A stretch of 47,463 bases of DNA from Bacillota bacterium. Lineage in GTDB: Bacteria; Bacillota; Clostridia; Christensenellales; CAG-138. Of this stretch, positions 34,090-42,275 are shown piece after piece. The stretch covers positions 1 to 47,463 of the forward strand of contig JAEWQH010000007.1 in the NCBI GenBank assembly GCA_023399275.1. Direction: 5' to 3'. The notes under the pieces are model-generated. The model made no database searches. It had not been told where the DNA came from and saw only the letters and a program-made list of their open reading frames with translations. Position numbers and translations under genes: made by a program. How positions within the stretch are numbered: position 1 is the first letter of the stretch; each line of letters opens with the position of its first letter.

Positions 34090-35367
34090 ATGAAACATCG
34101 CCTTGAGACCAAGTGCCTGCACGAAGGTTGGACTCCGTCCAACGGCATGTCACGCCAGCTGCCCATCTACCAAAGCACCACCTTTAAGTATGACTCCAGC
34201 GACGATATGGGCCGGCTCTTCGACCTCGAGGCGGAGGGATATTTCTATACGCGCCTGCAAAACCCGACCAACGATGCGGTCGCGGCGCGCATTTGCGCAC
34301 TGGAGGGCGGCGAAGCCGCCATGCTGACGTCTTCGGGACAGGCGGCAAACTTCTTTGCGATCTTCAATATCGCTGAGGCGGGGGACCACTTTATCGCATC
34401 CTCCGCGATCTATGGCGGCACGTACAATCTCTTTGGCGTAACGCTGAAGAAGATGGGGATCGAGTGCACGTTTGTCGATCAAACGCTCTCGGAAGAGGCG
34501 CTTGCGAAGTACTTTCGTCCCAACACCAAGGCGCTCTTTGGGGAGACCATTACAAACCCGAGCGTTCAGGTGCTGGATATCGAGAAATTCGCCCGGCTGG
34601 CGCACGCGCATGGCGTGCCGCTCATCGTGGATAATACGTTTGCAACGCCGGTCAACTGCAGACCGTTTGAGTGGGGCGCGGATATCGTCACCCACTCCAC
34701 AACCAAGTATATGGACGGGCATGCGGTGAGCGTCGGCGGTTGCATCGTAGACAGCGGAAATTTCGACTGGCTGCGCGAGCCGGAGCGCTTTCCGGGGCTG
34801 ACGAAGCCGGACGAGTCCTACCATGGCATCGTCTACGCCGAGCGGTTCGGGCGGCGCGCATATATCACGAAGGCGACTTCGCAGCTTATGCGCGACTTCG
34901 GCTCGATCCAGTCCCCACAAAATGCGTTCTATCTGAATCTCGGCCTTGAGACGCTGGCGCTTCGCATGCAGCGGCATTGCGCAAACGCGCTCGCGGTTGC
35001 AAAACACCTCCGCTCGCAGGACAAGGTCGCCTGGGTGCACTACCCCGAGCTGGAGGGGGACGGCTGCCATGCGCTGGCGGAGAAGTATCTGCCGAAGGGT
35101 TCCTGCGGTGTGATCGCGTTTGCGGTCAAAGGCGGGCGCGACGCGGCGGTTCGTTTTATGGATCAGCTCAAGCTTGCGGCCATCATGACGCACGTGGCGG
35201 ACAGTAAAACCTGCCTGCTGCATCCCGCCAGCCATACGCACCGTCAGCTGAGCGACGATCAACTCGCCGAAGCAGGCGTGGCGCCCGACCTGATCCGCCT
35301 TTCTGTCGGCATCGAGGACGTTGCCGACATCATCGAAGATCTGGATCAGGCGCTCAAGTGCGTTTGA
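34090..35367 (+). CDS. metY: O-acetylhomoserine aminocarboxypropyltransferase (Cys/Met metabolism PLP enzyme)
   Basis: 425 residues, matching MetY rather than the ~380-residue cystathionine synthases/lyases. Motifs: LHEGWTPSNGMSRQLPIYQSTTF, YTRLQNPTNDAVAARICALEGG, SSGQAANFFAIF, DNTFATPVNCRPFEWGADIV, the PLP lysine in HSTTKYMDGHAVSVGG, and QSPQNAFYLNLGLETLALRM. It makes homocysteine from O-acetylhomoserine and sulfide; with metF and a corrinoid-reactivator-like protein nearby, this gives a route to methionine. Relatives include methionine gamma-lyase, which cannot be fully excluded. The RBS is in ATCGGAGGAAC. Confidence 0.9.
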   Translation: MKHRLETKCLHEGWTPSNGMSRQLPIYQSTTFKYDSSDDMGRLFDLEAEGYFYTRLQNPTNDAVAARICALEGGEAAMLTSSGQAANFFAIFNIAEAGDHFIASSAIYGGTYNLFGVTLKKMGIECTFVDQTLSEEALAKYFRPNTKALFGETITNPSVQVLDIEKFARLAHAHGVPLIVDNTFATPVNCRPFEWGADIVTHSTTKYMDGHAVSVGGCIVDSGNFDWLREPERFPGLTKPDESYHGIVYAERFGRRAYITKATSQLMRDFGSIQSPQNAFYLNLGLETLALRMQRHCANALAVAKHLRSQDKVAWVHYPELEGDGCHALAEKYLPKGSCGVIAFAVKGGRDAAVRFMDQLKLAAIMTHVADSKTCLLHPASHTHRQLSDDQLAEAGVAPDLIRLSVGIEDVADIIEDLDQALKCV

Positions 35368-35453
35368 GCATTTAGGGGAAGCAAGCGACCGGCCGCGGCA
35401 GATTGCCTGGTCTGTTTGCCTGATCGATCAAAATGATAAAAGGAGGAAATCCC

Positions 35454-35708
35454 ATGTCTTATTACTATGTCATTGGTGTGCGCATGGACAACCGCGTTGG
35501 AAACGCCTCTGCGCTTCAGCAGGTGCTCACGAAGAACGGCTGCAAGATCAAGGCGCGCCTCGGCCTGCATGAGGTTGCGGAGGATCTTTGCGCGGCGGAC
35601 GGCCTGATCATCCTCCAGCCCTACGGGGAAAAAGAGGAGATCGAGCAACTGGTTCGAGACCTCAACGCGCTGGACGGGATCACGGCAAAGCTGCTGGATC
35701 TGAACTGA
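35454..35708 (+). CDS. Small ACT-like/TM1266-type protein
   Basis: 84 residues with a beta-alpha-beta-beta-alpha-beta pattern: YYYVIGVRMDNRVGNASALQ, NGCKIKARLGLHEVAEDL, ADGLIILQPYGEKEEIEQLV, GITAKLLDL. The shape and the KARLGL wording resemble the TM1266 group annotated as iron-only hydrogenase system regulator (NikR/ACT-like ferredoxin fold), though no hydrogenase gene is near. It has a very strong RBS AAAGGAGGAAAT. It lies 86 bases after metY with no terminator between, so it is likely co-transcribed; a role in binding an amino acid or metal is inference. Confidence 0.65.
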   Translation: MSYYYVIGVRMDNRVGNASALQQVLTKNGCKIKARLGLHEVAEDLCAADGLIILQPYGEKEEIEQLVRDLNALDGITAKLLDLN

Positions 35709-35726
35709 GTAAAACTGCCACAAGCC

Positions 35727-35755
35727 AAAGCTCCGGGTTTTCCCGGAGCTTTTGT
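35727..35755. terminator. Bidirectional terminator between converging operons
   Basis: AAAGCTCCGGG (35727-35737) and CCCGGAGCTTT (35742-35752) pair perfectly over 11 bp with a TTTT loop; T-runs on both strands. Confidence 0.9.
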
Positions 35756-35782
35756 CGGCTAAAGTAGGGGCGCGGCGGGCGC

Positions 35783-37513
35783 TTAGTCCGCCGGAAAGCG
35801 CTTCTCGCTCTCCGCCAAGTCGAAGCCGAGCGTGCCGCCGGGGTTCATGATGTTATCCGGGTCAAAGTGATCCTTCAGCGCGCGCAAGACGGCGTATTCA
35901 TTTCGGCCGAGTGAGCCCTCGAGCCAAGGCGCAAACATCTTGCCGATGCCGTGATGATGGCTCAATGCGGCGCCGGACTTCTGGATCGCCGATAGAATCC
36001 CTGCGTGATACTGGCGGAATGCCTCCGGATCACTCTCCTTGATGATGAAGATGAAGTAGAGGTTTGCGCCTTGCGGATAGACGTGTGACATATGCGTCAT
36101 GCAGATCGTGTCCGGGCGGGATTTGCAGTATGCACGCACGTCGGCATGCACCTGCGACATATTGCTCCAGTTGACGGAGCACTCCATCGTATCGGTCACG
36201 ATGCCGAAGTCCTGCAGAGTGTCGCGCAGATAGGGGTCGTTGAAGCGCCCTTTTTCCCAGCTCCGCGTGACATACCCCGTCAGGCTCATGCCACCGAAAC
36301 GCCGCGCGATGCGGCGGACGTTTTTTGCAACGTTTCGTGAGAATCCGTTTTCGCCGTTGGTAAAGCCCAGAAAGAGGCACATCTCGTTCTCTTTGAAGTT
36401 GCGCAGCCGGAAGAGATGCCGAAGCGGCGAGTCCATCACGCCGTAGAGGTGCAGCATCACGCTGGTTTCCTCGGGGTCGGAGAGGCGGAAGACGGAGGGA
36501 TAGCCGGCCTCGCTTTGCATGATTTCACGCGCGGCGGCCTGCGCCGTCTCCCAGTCGCGAAACATATAGGAAAAGCGGCGGATGGTCTGCGGCATCTGTC
36601 GAAACACCCTGAGCGTCACATGCGTGAGCACGCCGTATGCGCCCTCGCCGCCCATGAGGATCTGCCCCAGATCGCTGCCGGTGGCTTTGCGCGGATAGCG
36701 GTCGGTTTTGATCGTTCCAACCGGCGTTGCATACGTCTGCGCGAGTACGATATCGCTGATGCAGCCATAGTAGGTGGAGTTCTGCCCCGCGCCGCGGGTC
36801 ACCACCCAACCGCCGACAGAGGAATATTCGAAGCTCTGCGGGAAATGCCCGCAGGTATAGGCGCGCTTTGCGCCAAAGAGGGATACCGCATTGTTGAGCG
36901 CTTCCTCCAGCGCTGGCCCGCTCATGCCGGCTTCCACCGTGATGGTCTGATCCGTTTCGTTGAACGAGACCACCTTGTTGAAGCGCAGCCGCAGATCCAG
37001 TGAAATACCGCCCTTGACGCACTCGACCCCGCGCGTGACCGACGAGCCTCCGCCGTAGACATAGACGGGGATCTTCTGCTGCGCGCAGTAGGCGACGATC
37101 TGCTCGATCTGTTCCTTGGTATCGGGGTAGAGCACCGCATCCGGCACGTTTTCAACGATGCGGTTGCGCAGGCGCAGCACGTCGTACATCGTCTTGCCAT
37201 AGGCGACCGACAGGCGCGCGTAGTCGTCCGTGCGGATAAAATCTGCGCCGACGATGGCGGATAGCGCGCCGATATCCCGGCCGGAAAGCCGGATGGGCAG
37301 CTGAAACGACACCGGATCAAAGCCGATGTCCTCGCGGTAGACGGAAAAATCCTCATCCGTCAGGTGAAATTTCTCCTTCATGAGCTTGTAGAGCGACTCT
37401 CTTGGCGCCTTGATCTCAAGGGGCGCGCCCCATTTGAAGATGGAACGGTAACTATCCGCAGGGAAGGCGCCGCGCACCCAGTTTGGTTCGAAGTCTTTGT
37501 AGGGATGGGACAT
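35783..37513 (-). CDS. FAD-binding oxidase, alkyl-DHAP-synthase-like
   Basis: 576 residues of the PCMH/FAD-linked oxidase family. The FAD domain has PDAVLYPDTKEQIEQIVAYC and the pyrophosphate loop YVYGGGSSVTRGVE. The cap and C-terminal part carry SHHHGIGKMFAPWLEG, with the triple His of alkyldihydroxyacetonephosphate synthases, and FDPDNIMNPGGTLG. The N-terminus (WVRGAFPADSYRSIFKWGAP) also recalls that group. Alkyl-DHAP synthase makes the ether bond of ether lipids; D-lactate/glycolate dehydrogenases are the alternative. ATG 37513 follows AAAGGAGCG. It is the last gene of a GlpA-like/NAD-FAD/DUF1667 operon, which supports chemistry around DHAP or glycerol phosphate, but that is inference. Confidence 0.82.
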   Translation of the reverse strand: MSHPYKDFEPNWVRGAFPADSYRSIFKWGAPLEIKAPRESLYKLMKEKFHLTDEDFSVYREDIGFDPVSFQLPIRLSGRDIGALSAIVGADFIRTDDYARLSVAYGKTMYDVLRLRNRIVENVPDAVLYPDTKEQIEQIVAYCAQQKIPVYVYGGGSSVTRGVECVKGGISLDLRLRFNKVVSFNETDQTITVEAGMSGPALEEALNNAVSLFGAKRAYTCGHFPQSFEYSSVGGWVVTRGAGQNSTYYGCISDIVLAQTYATPVGTIKTDRYPRKATGSDLGQILMGGEGAYGVLTHVTLRVFRQMPQTIRRFSYMFRDWETAQAAAREIMQSEAGYPSVFRLSDPEETSVMLHLYGVMDSPLRHLFRLRNFKENEMCLFLGFTNGENGFSRNVAKNVRRIARRFGGMSLTGYVTRSWEKGRFNDPYLRDTLQDFGIVTDTMECSVNWSNMSQVHADVRAYCKSRPDTICMTHMSHVYPQGANLYFIFIIKESDPEAFRQYHAGILSAIQKSGAALSHHHGIGKMFAPWLEGSLGRNEYAVLRALKDHFDPDNIMNPGGTLGFDLAESEKRFPAD

Positions 37514-37532
37514 GGTGGTTCGCTCCTTTCGG

Positions 37533-37922
37533 TCAATAGGGTAGCACGAGCCGGTCACTCGTGCAGACGACGTCTACGCCAGTGCCGCAGATGTTGCGCA
37601 GCACGACGTCTCCGATTTGGATCCGTTTGTTCAGCGTTATGCCGCGCAGCGCCTGTATGGCTTCCGTCAGCTTGGCTTTTTCGATCTCCCCATCGGTGCG
37701 GACGCTCACGACCGGGGCCTCGGGGAATGCCGTTTTTACGCTGGTGGTGAGCGTGCGCATCGGCCGGGTCAGCTCGGCGGCTGCGTATGCTTCACCGCGT
37801 TTACACTTCTGCCCGCTGCAGACGATGCCTTCCGGTGTCTTCTCGCAGCGGATGCGGCAGCCGTTTGGGCACACGATGCAGATGATCTCTTTTACGAATG
37901 GCGTTTGGGTGGATTCATTCAT
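37533..37922 (-). CDS. DUF1667 iron-sulfur-like protein
   Basis: 129 residues. Cysteine motif CIVCPNGCRIRC near the N-terminus and CSGQKCKRGEAYA after it give a cluster-binding pattern typical of DUF1667. The C-terminal half is a beta-rich module (RTLTTSVKTAF, APVVSVRT) related to the small redox subunit found beside GlpA-like proteins. ATG 37922 overlaps the stop of the preceding flavoprotein by eight bases. In Firmicutes this trio (GlpA-like, NAD/FAD oxidoreductase, DUF1667) recurs as a set; DUF1667 probably passes electrons. Confidence 0.88.
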   Translation of the reverse strand: MNESTQTPFVKEIICIVCPNGCRIRCEKTPEGIVCSGQKCKRGEAYAAAELTRPMRTLTTSVKTAFPEAPVVSVRTDGEIEKAKLTEAIQALRGITLNKRIQIGDVVLRNICGTGVDVVCTSDRLVLPY

Positions 37923-39183
37923 GTTTCTCTTCCTCCAGGTGAAAGCGCAGCGGCTCGTTGCCGGCAAGCTCTTCTGCGGAAAATGAAACGGCGAGACGCT
38001 CCATCTCCGGTGGGCGCAGATGCGCAAATCGCTTTGTCAGCAGCGTCTGCCCGCCTTTTGTCACGTGCAGCGTTGCGTTATCCATATCTGCGGCGGAGCG
38101 GAAGAAAAACAGCCGCTCTTGTGGCGCGGGATCGCGGCTGATCCGCTGCGGAACGATGTAGAGCAGCGAGCCGTCGCATTCCACGGGGACCAGGCTGCGG
38201 AGCTTGCGTGCTTGACCGGCTGCGGCTTTTCCCGCAATCTCTCCGCTTTCGGAGACATAGTCCGCCAGGTCGTTTACATGCAGCGCGTTGCCGCAGGCGA
38301 ATATGCCGCGCAGCTGCGTTTCGTTTCGTTCATCCACGATCGGTCCCTTTGTCTTGGAGTCGATCGGAACGTCGATGGACTCCGCCAGCTCGTTTTCTGG
38401 AATGAGGCCGACCGAGAGGATCAGCGCGTCGCACGCAATGATCTCCTCCGTATCCGGGATGGGGCGCATGCACGCATCTACGCGCGCAATCTCGACTGCG
38501 TTCAGGCGCGCGTCCCCAAAGACGCGGGTAACCGTTCGGCTCGTATGCAGCGGGATTTCAAAATCCAGCAGACATTGGCTTACGTTTCGTGTTAGCCCGC
38601 TGGGGGTAGGCTTTGCTTCGTATACGCCGACGACATCCGCCCCCTCCAGCGTGAGCCGCCGCGCCATGATGAGCCCGATGTCGCCGCTGCCGAGAACGAC
38701 GCAGCGGCGCGTCGGCAGCTTGCCGAGGATGTTGGTGTAGTACTGCGCGCTCCCCGCGGTGAGGACGCCCGCGCAGTGCCGCCCGTGTATGCCGATCTGG
38801 CGCGAGGTGCGCTCGCGGCAGCCTGTAGCAAAGATCAGGGATCGGGTGCGGATCTGCCGCACGCCCTCGCGCGTGATCACCGTCAGTATACTCTCGTTTT
38901 GTTCACGGCGGATTTCGCTGACAAACGAAAGCGTCCAGACCGTTACGCCGCTGCTGGAAAGCTGCCCGATAAAGCGCTGGGCATATTCGGGGCCGGTGAG
39001 CTTCTCGCCGTAGCGAATGAGGCCGAAGCCGTCGTGAATGCACTGCTTGAGGATGCCGCCGAGACGCGCCTCGCGCTCGATGAGCAGCGTGCTTGCACCC
39101 GCTTGCTCCGCGGCCAGCGCGGCGGCAAGCCCGGCCGGTCCTGCGCCGATGATGGTGACGTCGAAACAATCCTGCTGTGTCAT
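37915..39183 (-). CDS. NAD(P)/FAD-dependent oxidoreductase, operon partner of GlpA-like protein
   Basis: 422 residues. The FAD-binding Rossmann motif is VTIIGAGPAGLAAALAAEQAG at the very start. A second, NAD-binding Rossmann strand is CVVLGSGDIGLIMARRLTLEG. LKQCIHDGFGLIRYGEKLTG is typical of this family. GIFACGNALHVNDLADYVSESG near the C-terminus is the FAD-closing ATG-like motif. ATG 39183 overlaps the GlpA-like stop. It probably moves electrons between the GlpA-like flavoprotein, NAD and DUF1667. Confidence 0.93.
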   Translation of the reverse strand: MTQQDCFDVTIIGAGPAGLAAALAAEQAGASTLLIEREARLGGILKQCIHDGFGLIRYGEKLTGPEYAQRFIGQLSSSGVTVWTLSFVSEIRREQNESILTVITREGVRQIRTRSLIFATGCRERTSRQIGIHGRHCAGVLTAGSAQYYTNILGKLPTRRCVVLGSGDIGLIMARRLTLEGADVVGVYEAKPTPSGLTRNVSQCLLDFEIPLHTSRTVTRVFGDARLNAVEIARVDACMRPIPDTEEIIACDALILSVGLIPENELAESIDVPIDSKTKGPIVDERNETQLRGIFACGNALHVNDLADYVSESGEIAGKAAAGQARKLRSLVPVECDGSLLYIVPQRISRDPAPQERLFFFRSAADMDNATLHVTKGGQTLLTKRFAHLRPPEMERLAVSFSAEELAGNEPLRFHLEEEKHE

Positions 39184-40898
39184 AGCGGCGACGCCTCCTT
39201 GATAGAGCAGAGGAGCAGCTCGCTGCCGGGCGCGCTCTTTTCCACTTGCTCCGGCAATTTCCCCGTTTCCTCGGCGATGATCTGCAGCACCAGCGGCCCG
39301 CAGAACCCGCCCTGGCAGCGGCCCATTCCCGGGCGAACGCGCCGCTTGACGCCGTCGATCGTGTCGCAAGGGATACTTCGGTGCAGCGCGTCCGTTACCT
39401 CGCCGCGGCTGACCTGCTCGCAGCGGCAGACGATCTCGCCATAGTCAGGGTTTTCATGAATGAGTGCATCCCTTGCCTCGGCATCCAACTCGCTCGCGCG
39501 GACGATACCCTTGCGAACCGGGTTAAACTGCGCGTTTGTCCGCACTTCGCGCTCGTCTGCAAGAATCTGCGCCGCCATGCGGCCGACGTCATGCGCAATC
39601 GCAGGGGCCGCGGTCAGACCGGGGGATTGGATTCCGGCTGCGTGAACGATGTTCTTCGTCCACTTGCCCTTACGAATGACAAAATCCTCCTCATACGTAG
39701 CTGCGCGAACGCCGGAGAAGTATGTGATCGCGTCTCGCGCGCTGAGCGCCGGGTCCGTTGCGCGCTGTTTTTCAAATACGCTTGCAATACTCTGCGCGTT
39801 TGTTGAAAAGTCTTCTTTTCGAAATGTTTCGATGGCATCGGGGCCAACCAGCGTGTTTTGATCGATGGTCTTGACAAGCCCGCCGCCCTTGGTATGCTGC
39901 TTTTTGGTAGCCGCGGTACCGAAGGAGGAGACGATGGTATTCATGCGCGTGGAAGCCTTACGGTCGAGAATCGTATTGGTGCCCTTGCGCGGGTGGATGG
40001 AGAAGAAGCGATCCTGCGCCATGCGCGCAACCTCCTCCGAAAATACGCCCGCGGCGTTGACGACGACCTTGGGATAGACCGTTCCGCGGTTGGTGCGCAC
40101 CGAGATGATCCGCCCGTTCTCCACTTTCATATCCAGCGCTGCGGTATCCAGTGAGAAACGCACGCCGTTATCCGCCGCGTTTTCCGCAAAAGCGATGGCG
40201 AGCCCATAGGGGGAAACGACGCCGGCGGTCGGGAAGAAGTATGCGGCGCAAACGGCCGGGCTCATGTGCGGCTCGCGCTGAAAAAACGCCTTCCTGCCGA
40301 GATAGGCCATCTTCGGCCCGAAGAGCTTATAATACAGCTGCGCAAAAAAGGCGGCAAACGCAAGCTTCTTGCTCAGAAAGCAGATATACTGACCGGAACG
40401 GCAGAAGGGAACATCCAGCTCCTGACAGACGCGGTCGTACATCCGGTTTCCGCGCGCGTTGTAGCGCCGCTTGATCTGCCCGGGCAGCAGATCCACGCCC
40501 GGGTGGACCATGCCGTCGTTTCGGGCGGTGGTCTGCATGGCGACGTCGTGCTCTTTTTCGATGAGCAGGGTGCGTATGTCGTATCTCGCGCATTCGCGCG
40601 CGGTTGCGCAGCCCACGATGCCGCCGCCGATGATGAGCACATCCACGGTTTCGCCCTCCAGCGTGCTATCCTGCAGAGCGGGCTGGCGCATGGGCGGAAT
40701 CTCACCGCCGGTGAATACGATGTCGTTGACCAGCCCGTCGTACCGGCGCCGTTTTGCGGCGAGCAGGCCCGCGGAGACGATCTCGTCCCAGTGCGCGAGC
40801 GCGCCCTCCAGATAGAGGCAGCCGTCATGCTCCCGCGCGGTCACGCGCCCGCCGAAGCGCTTCTTTAGTTTTCGGTTGATTCGTCTGCAATATGACAT
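39180..40898 (-). CDS. GlpA-like FAD oxidoreductase with BFD [2Fe-2S] domain and N-terminal extension
   Basis: 572 residues. The DAO-type FAD domain starts at VDVLIIGGGIVGCATA (about 86-101) and has MVHPGVDLLPGQIK and VVNAAGVFSEEVARMA. A C-terminal BFD-like [2Fe-2S] domain has CRCEQVSRGEV and RPGMGRCQGGFCGP, i.e. C-x-C plus C-x4-C. The first ~84 residues are extra: INRKLKKRFGGRVTAREHDG, LYLEGALAHWDEIVSAG and YDGLVNDIVF follow the strand pattern of a BON-like domain. The relatives are glycerol-3-phosphate dehydrogenases; substrate is not proven here. ATG 40898 follows GGGAGC. It is the first gene of its operon and has a palindromic operator in front. Confidence 0.88.
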   Translation of the reverse strand: MSYCRRINRKLKKRFGGRVTAREHDGCLYLEGALAHWDEIVSAGLLAAKRRRYDGLVNDIVFTGGEIPPMRQPALQDSTLEGETVDVLIIGGGIVGCATARECARYDIRTLLIEKEHDVAMQTTARNDGMVHPGVDLLPGQIKRRYNARGNRMYDRVCQELDVPFCRSGQYICFLSKKLAFAAFFAQLYYKLFGPKMAYLGRKAFFQREPHMSPAVCAAYFFPTAGVVSPYGLAIAFAENAADNGVRFSLDTAALDMKVENGRIISVRTNRGTVYPKVVVNAAGVFSEEVARMAQDRFFSIHPRKGTNTILDRKASTRMNTIVSSFGTAATKKQHTKGGGLVKTIDQNTLVGPDAIETFRKEDFSTNAQSIASVFEKQRATDPALSARDAITYFSGVRAATYEEDFVIRKGKWTKNIVHAAGIQSPGLTAAPAIAHDVGRMAAQILADEREVRTNAQFNPVRKGIVRASELDAEARDALIHENPDYGEIVCRCEQVSRGEVTDALHRSIPCDTIDGVKRRVRPGMGRCQGGFCGPLVLQIIAEETGKLPEQVEKSAPGSELLLCSIKEASPL

Positions 40899-40938
40899 GC
40901 TCGCTTGCTCCCGACCGATAGGATTCCTATTTCGCTTT

Positions 40939-40958
40939 AGTCGGTCGAACGACCGACT
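40939..40958 (-). promoter_or_regulatory. 20-bp palindrome: likely TetR operator
   Basis: AGTCGGTCG (40939-40947) and CGACCGACT (40950-40958) are perfect reverse complements around AA. It lies between the promoter (40997-40971, minus) and the GlpA-like start, where a bound repressor would block transcription. A TetR-family gene ends about 120 bases away. Confidence 0.75.
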
Positions 40959-40970
40959 TAATGCTTCGAG

Positions 40971-40997
40971 CGTATCACACGGCCGGTTTCTTGTCAA
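40971..40997 (-). promoter_or_regulatory. Promoter for the redox operon
   Basis: On the minus strand, TTGACA (40997-40992) and a weak -10, either GATACG after 15 bases or TACGCT (40974-40969) after 17. The operator lies directly downstream. Confidence 0.5.
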
Positions 40998-41046
40998 GCA
41001 AGCGGGAATGAATATAGGATTTTGCTCAATCCATCGGCAGTTTAAG

Positions 41047-41079
41047 AAAAAAACGCCCTTCCGGGCGAAAAGGAAGGGC
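41047..41079 (-). terminator. Strong rho-independent terminator after tetR
   Basis: On the minus strand, GCCCTTCC (41079-41072) and GGAAGGGC (41062-41055) pair over 8 bp, then G and a T7 run. The 5' arm starts at the last base of the tetR stop codon, so the hairpin follows directly on the coding end. Confidence 0.9.
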
Positions 41080-41645
41080 TAAATCAATTTTATGAAGTTT
41101 CGGGACATCCACTCGATAAATGCGGAGACGTCCATCCCTTCGTTTTGCAGGGTGCCTTGTACCATCAGGCCGTCCACCAGCGTTAGCAGCAGCCAGGCCA
41201 ACTGCTCTCCGTCTGTGCCCGGCGCGCGCTCGAGGATGCGGGATTTTAATATGTTTTTGAAGTGCGCATATTGCTCGTTGAGCCGTTCGCGGATCAGGCT
41301 CTCTTCCTCGCCGGAGATCGCCTCCACAAACAGCCGCAGCCGCAGCTGGCCGCTCTCGTCAAACGCGCCGCGCAGGAAGGTGTAGCGAACAAGGCGGGGG
41401 AGGGATGTGTCCTTTTCGCGGTTGTCGACCCAGGCGAGCAGATCGTCCGACAGCCGGCTCCAGTAGCGCTCGCCCAGATCGAGATAGATCTCCGCCTTGC
41501 TGCGGTAGTGGTAAAACAACGTACCTTTGCTCACGCCTGCCGCCGCTGCGATCTGTGCGAGCGATACGTCGTGCCGCTCCTGAAAAAGGGCGGTCGCCGC
41601 GTCGAGGATCTGCTGTTTGACATTGTCGTTTTTTGGCGCTGCCAT
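41079..41645 (-). CDS. TetR/AcrR-family transcriptional regulator
   Basis: 188 residues. The N-terminal HTH is plain: VKQQILDAATALFQERHDVSLAQIAAAAGVSKGTLFYHYRSKAEIYLDL, of which AAAAGVSKGTLFYHYRSK holds the turn and recognition helix. The rest is the helical ligand domain with AWLLLTLVDGLMVQGTL. It is the last gene of the folate/flavodoxin run; its start lies two bases past the flavodoxin stop. The 20-bp palindrome ahead of the GlpA-like operon is the best candidate target. No ligand can be named. Confidence 0.92.
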   Translation of the reverse strand: MAAPKNDNVKQQILDAATALFQERHDVSLAQIAAAAGVSKGTLFYHYRSKAEIYLDLGERYWSRLSDDLLAWVDNREKDTSLPRLVRYTFLRGAFDESGQLRLRLFVEAISGEEESLIRERLNEQYAHFKNILKSRILERAPGTDGEQLAWLLLTLVDGLMVQGTLQNEGMDVSAFIEWMSRNFIKLI

Positions 41646-41647
41646 GG

Positions 41648-42226
41648 TTACTGCGCCTTCCCCGCCAGCAGATAGCTGGCGAATTCCTTCGCGCCGCTGA
41701 TCGCTTGCCTGGTTTGAAACGAGGCGAGATCATCTGCATCGCGCACGGAAAACATGCCTTCATAGCGCATTTGGTAGTGTTCGCACATGCGCTGCATGCC
41801 GATGACGAACGGATCCGCCGCATAGGCCGCGTCGTAACCATGGGTCGCGAGGATGGCGAGGCGCTTTCCGGCCAGCAGGTTTCCCCGCGCGGAGCGGTAG
41901 AACTTTGCAAAGCCAAAGAAGCGATCCAAAACTACCTTGAGCTGCGCCGTACAAAACCAGGTGTAGATCGGCGTAGCCAGCACGATCAGATCGCTGCCGA
42001 TCACCGATCCGGCGATCGCCTGCATATCATCCTGCTGATAGCAGCCGTATCCGTCCTCCGCGTCCTGACAGCGATAGCAACCCTTGCAGGGGGAGATGTT
42101 CATCTGCGCAAGCGCATAGTGCTCCACCTGCGCGCCGAGAGCGGTCAGCTCTTCCGAAAAAGGCTTGGCCAGTTCGGCCGTGTTTCCGTCGGCGCGGGGG
42201 CTGCCGTTGAGTATGCAGATCTGCAT
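41648..42226 (-). CDS. Flavodoxin-fold NAD(P)H-dependent FMN reductase with Cys cluster
   Basis: 192 residues. The FMN phosphate loop is ILNGSPRADGNTAEL, and VLATPIYTWFCTAQLKVVLDR is the flavodoxin-like second loop. Between them SPCKGCYRCQDAEDGYGC gives C-x2-C-x2-C-x8-C, close to the compact motif of iron-sulfur flavoproteins (usually x4-7 at the end). I prefer ATG 42226, with GGAAGGATC just before it, over ATG 42247, which has no RBS. It may reduce quinones, metals or an iron-sulfur partner. It is followed directly by tetR. Confidence 0.88.
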   Translation of the reverse strand: MQICILNGSPRADGNTAELAKPFSEELTALGAQVEHYALAQMNISPCKGCYRCQDAEDGYGCYQQDDMQAIAGSVIGSDLIVLATPIYTWFCTAQLKVVLDRFFGFAKFYRSARGNLLAGKRLAILATHGYDAAYAADPFVIGMQRMCEHYQMRYEGMFSVRDADDLASFQTRQAISGAKEFASYLLAGKAQ

Positions 42227-42275
42227 AGCGTGATCCTTCCGTTCCATCGGTTTGGCGAGACCTAGGCGTTTGCGA

